Of a stretch of DNA of 64,000 nt, positions 61,260 to 64,000 are shown one piece after another. The notes below the pieces were generated by a model. It did not search any database and was not told the origin of the DNA. It worked only from the letters and a program-made list of their open reading frames with translations. A program made the position numbers and the translations under genes. Origin of the DNA: Xiphias gladius (Eukaryota; Chordata; Actinopteri; Istiophoriformes; Xiphiidae); assembly GCF_016859285.1 (NCBI RefSeq), contig NC_053418.1, positions 22,933,829 to 22,997,828 on the forward strand. The letters run 5' to 3'. Within the stretch, counting starts at the first letter, position 1; each line of letters opens with the position of its first letter.

Positions 61260-62808
61260 TGGTTGTGTGATTTACCTCTGATTAAAATCTGTGCCAGACT
61301 TCTCACCAACACCTTAAAGGGACATCACAAATGGATTTAAAGTTATGTCAGAAATCTTGAATTATTTAAATGGTCTATGAAGGTACCATATAAGCATTTC
61401 AGGACTGAGTAGTACAGTTTCATGTGCATTGTCCAACTCCGACCGACAGGTTGTGCTGCAGAGCCTTACGACTGCCGTCACATTCTGTTTTCCGGTGAGG
61501 TAGAGCTGACAACACATGATGAAAAAACATGCTACATAACTCAGTCGTGTAAAAGTTACGTTGTTTAAGTAGGAAAAGTTATATTTTACGAGTACATTTC
61601 CTGGTGTGTTTCCTCCCCACATTCTCAATTCAGACCTCGGTTCATCGGAAACTTTGGTATGAAACGCTATCTAACATAAATCTGACTATTAGCTTAACTT
61701 GGCTAGCGAGACCTGGAAACACGTTCAATGCTGACCGTCTGGTGATTTTGAGTTTGGCACCATTGGACTTTTTATCATGCGACTAAACCTGATAATTAAC
61801 TGCCATTCCTGGTGCTTTACTCATATTAAGTCATTTCAAACAGTATTATGAAATGTTTTAGTTGTCGTTTATATCATGTTTTTGTTATTGGATTCTTGAA
61901 CAAAGATCCTAACATCTAACCTAACTAGCTAAGTTTCACCTTCAAAACTGGCAGTTGAAAGAGCCGTGCGTATAATCCAAAGTACATTACTGCTATGCAA
62001 CGATTAAAGACTTTTTATGAGCCATTTTCAACTCTTGAATTCGGTGTGCCTTAAACACAGAGTTGTACGCTAATATTACTGTGGCTTTGTATAGGTTACT
62101 TACCTCCTTCTTGATGACTGTGTGTTGTAGTAGGTGAGTTAGCCGAAATGTCCAGATGCAAATAGCCCTCCATTTTAGTTGTGCAGCGCATTGTAGGACA
62201 GTAGCATCGGTTAACAGAATATTAAAAAAATCAAGTTAATTCAGTATGTAACTTAAGAGCATTGAATATACCGAATTTTGTCACTTCTCCAGCTTATCAT
62301 ACGGTATAACCGAAACCTGGTCGAATCACTATGTAGTACTGAATCGGAGTGTTTGCCTGTAATGAATCACCGTGTAGTCCAATTGCCAGATGTGTAGTGT
62401 TTTGCGTGATGCTCTTTTCTTTAGAAAAAATAATGGATTTTTCTGATAGGAGCTTTCCCAAAGCACAGACAGTATTATTAAACAATGGAGAATTTTTGGA
62501 GTTCTAGATGAAGGTACTCCAGAGGTACTTTAGAAAATGAATACTGCAAAATCACTTATATTAAGTGGGAGCATAGTGAAAGGATGGGATTCAGTACCTC
62601 AGTCAATGATCATCAAAGACTTTGACACGCTGATCTAGCCATCTACAGTAAACGCAGTGTGTCAGCCGTACTAAAACGTCTGTAACAAAAAGATGGAGGT
62701 TTGTAGGTTGGTGTTCATTTGTTCATAGGACTTTGACATGAAAATATTTGGGAACATTTGTTAAGATATTTTTTAAGATAATTCAACAAACTTTCTCCAA
62801 CAGTCAAG
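61260..62808 (+). other. Intergenic region with ctu1 5' end
   Basis: No second gene seen. An acceptor-like CTCCAACAG ends at 62,803, five bases before the ctu1 ATG, so an untranslated exon probably lies upstream. A candidate donor with an ETS-like TTCCGG just before it is at about 61,490-61,497. The rest is AT-rich and unassigned. Confidence 0.35.
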
Positions 62809-63993
62809 ATGCCTGTCCTGTGCAGCAGCTGTACTGAGAAACGAGCCGTGCTGAAACGTCCAAAAACAGGTCACTCGTTGTGTAAGGAATGCTTCTTCTG
62901 GGCCTTTGAGGAGGAGGTGCATCAGACGATTGTGGCAGCAAAGCTGTTTAAAACTGGGGAAACAGTAGGAATCGCTGCCTCAGGAGGGAAGGACTCTACA
63001 GTGCTCGCACATGTAATGAAGCTCCTAAATGAGCGATACAACTATGGCCTTGAACTTATGCTTCTATCAGTGGATGAGGGAATCACTGGTTACCGAGATG
63101 ACTCGTTGGAGACCGTAAAGAGGAATCAGCAGCAGTATGAGCTGCCACTGAAGATTGTGTCTTATGAGGAGCTGTATGGCTGGACTATGGACGCTATAGT
63201 GAAGCAGGTGGGACTGAAAAATAACTGCACCTTCTGTGGAGTGTTCAGAAGGCAGGCGCTAGACAGAGGAGCCATCATGCTGAAAGTGGACAAGATATGT
63301 ACTGGTAACTTCAGATCCAAATAACATTATTAAAATATAAATTTAAGGTTTTTGCCCTTGAAATGTGATAGCAGCCTTAGTCTTAATATCAAAGAATACA
63401 TATTTTGATAGAATTTGTTTCAATACCTGGATTTTTTTTCTTTTCTTTTTTGTACAGGTCACAATGCTGACGACGTGGCTGAAACGGTTTTGATGAACGT
63501 CTTGCGAGGGGACATAGCTCGTCTGCGTCGCTGCACTGCCATCTCCACAGCCAGCGAGGGCGAAGGAGTCGTGCCGCGCTGCAAGCCCCTCAAATATGCG
63601 TATGAGAAAGAGATTGTTCTGTATGCTTACTTTAAGAAGTTAGACTACTTTTCCACTGAATGTATCTACTCTCCCAATGCTTATCGTGGCTATGCGAGAA
63701 CCTTTTTAAAGGACCTGGAGAGTGTGAGGCCCAGCTCAATCATCGATATCATCCACTCCGGTGAGAACTTGTCTGTGCGGGAGGGGGTGAAGATGCCTGT
63801 GCAGGGGACGTGTAACCGCTGTGGCTACATCTCCAGCCAGGCACTGTGCAAGTCATGTGTGCTGCTGGAGGGGCTGAACCGAGGCCTGCCGAAGCTGGGC
63901 ATAGGCAAACACCACCGTCTACATGACAAGATCCTCTCCCAGCAGCCCCTTACTGAGAAGGAGGAGAGGAAGCTGAAATCAGTGAACTTTTGA
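62809..63993 (+). CDS. ctu1: Cytosolic tRNA thiolase subunit 1 (NCS6/ATPBD3)
   Basis: With CTU2 it thiolates the wobble uridine U34 of tRNA-Lys, -Glu and -Gln (mcm5s2U), using ATP and sulfur delivered by URM1. Two coding exons, 62809-63304 and 63458-63993; 1,032 bases, 343 residues (human 348). The N-terminal zinc site has Cys 5, 8, 25 and 28. The PP-loop ATP pyrophosphatase signature SGGKDST lies at residues 58-64. A CTFCG motif with adjacent Arg residues follows, then [15 protein letters not shown] across the exon junction, GYARTFLKD, and a C-terminal [16 protein letters not shown] zinc-type motif. All expected key residues are present and the gene is complete, ending 7 bases before the window edge. 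Confidence 0.98.
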
Positions 63994-64000
63994 CAGTTAT

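Overview
The window is vertebrate genomic DNA, almost certainly from a percomorph-type teleost. Genes are split by many GT-AG introns, the proteins align residue by residue with human orthologues, and introns carry short interspersed repeats of kinds I recognise from perch-like fish. I see no bacterial or viral gene, no tRNA or rRNA gene and no CRISPR array. All exon borders below were read by eye from splice sites and reading phase; orthology rests on recalled human protein sequences, not on a search.

Layout, left to right: hnf1a (+, exons 2-10; the first exon lies left of the window), custos (-, tail to tail with hnf1a), unc119b (-, with what looks like a 3.3 kb 3' UTR), pop5 (+, head to head with unc119b), rnf10 (+), kiaa1671 (+, about 25.5-52.8 kb, coding for a 1,809-residue protein with a long charged helix), then two lens crystallin genes, crybb3 (+) and crybb2 (+), and finally ctu1 (+), which is complete. 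The first five genes match the human 12q24.31 neighbourhood (HNF1A, CUSTOS/C12orf43, UNC119B, POP5, RNF10). The next three match human 22q11.23 (KIAA1671, CRYBB3, CRYBB2). Here the two blocks are joined by only about 2 kb, which looks like the ancestral linkage that mammals split.

The genes do not form one pathway. They are a liver/pancreas transcription factor, a Wnt/beta-catenin modulator, a ciliary lipid-cargo chaperone, an RNase P/MRP subunit, a RING E3 ligase, a tankyrase-binding-protein relative, two lens structural proteins and a tRNA thiolase. Shared control is plausible only at the unc119b/pop5 divergent promoter (about 500 bp) and at the hnf1a/custos convergent 3' ends, where two poly(A) signals overlap.

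Most worth a second look: a 37-residue Pro/Ala/Asp tail on Crybb3 encoded by a GC-rich simple repeat; a 121-residue tandem duplication inside the long helix of KIAA1671; a possible alternative promoter for a short KIAA1671 isoform; a hAT-type element with an 8-bp target duplication and a second short element nested in it; and an exon-like transposon fragment antisense in unc119b. I did not find a convincing undescribed multi-gene system.
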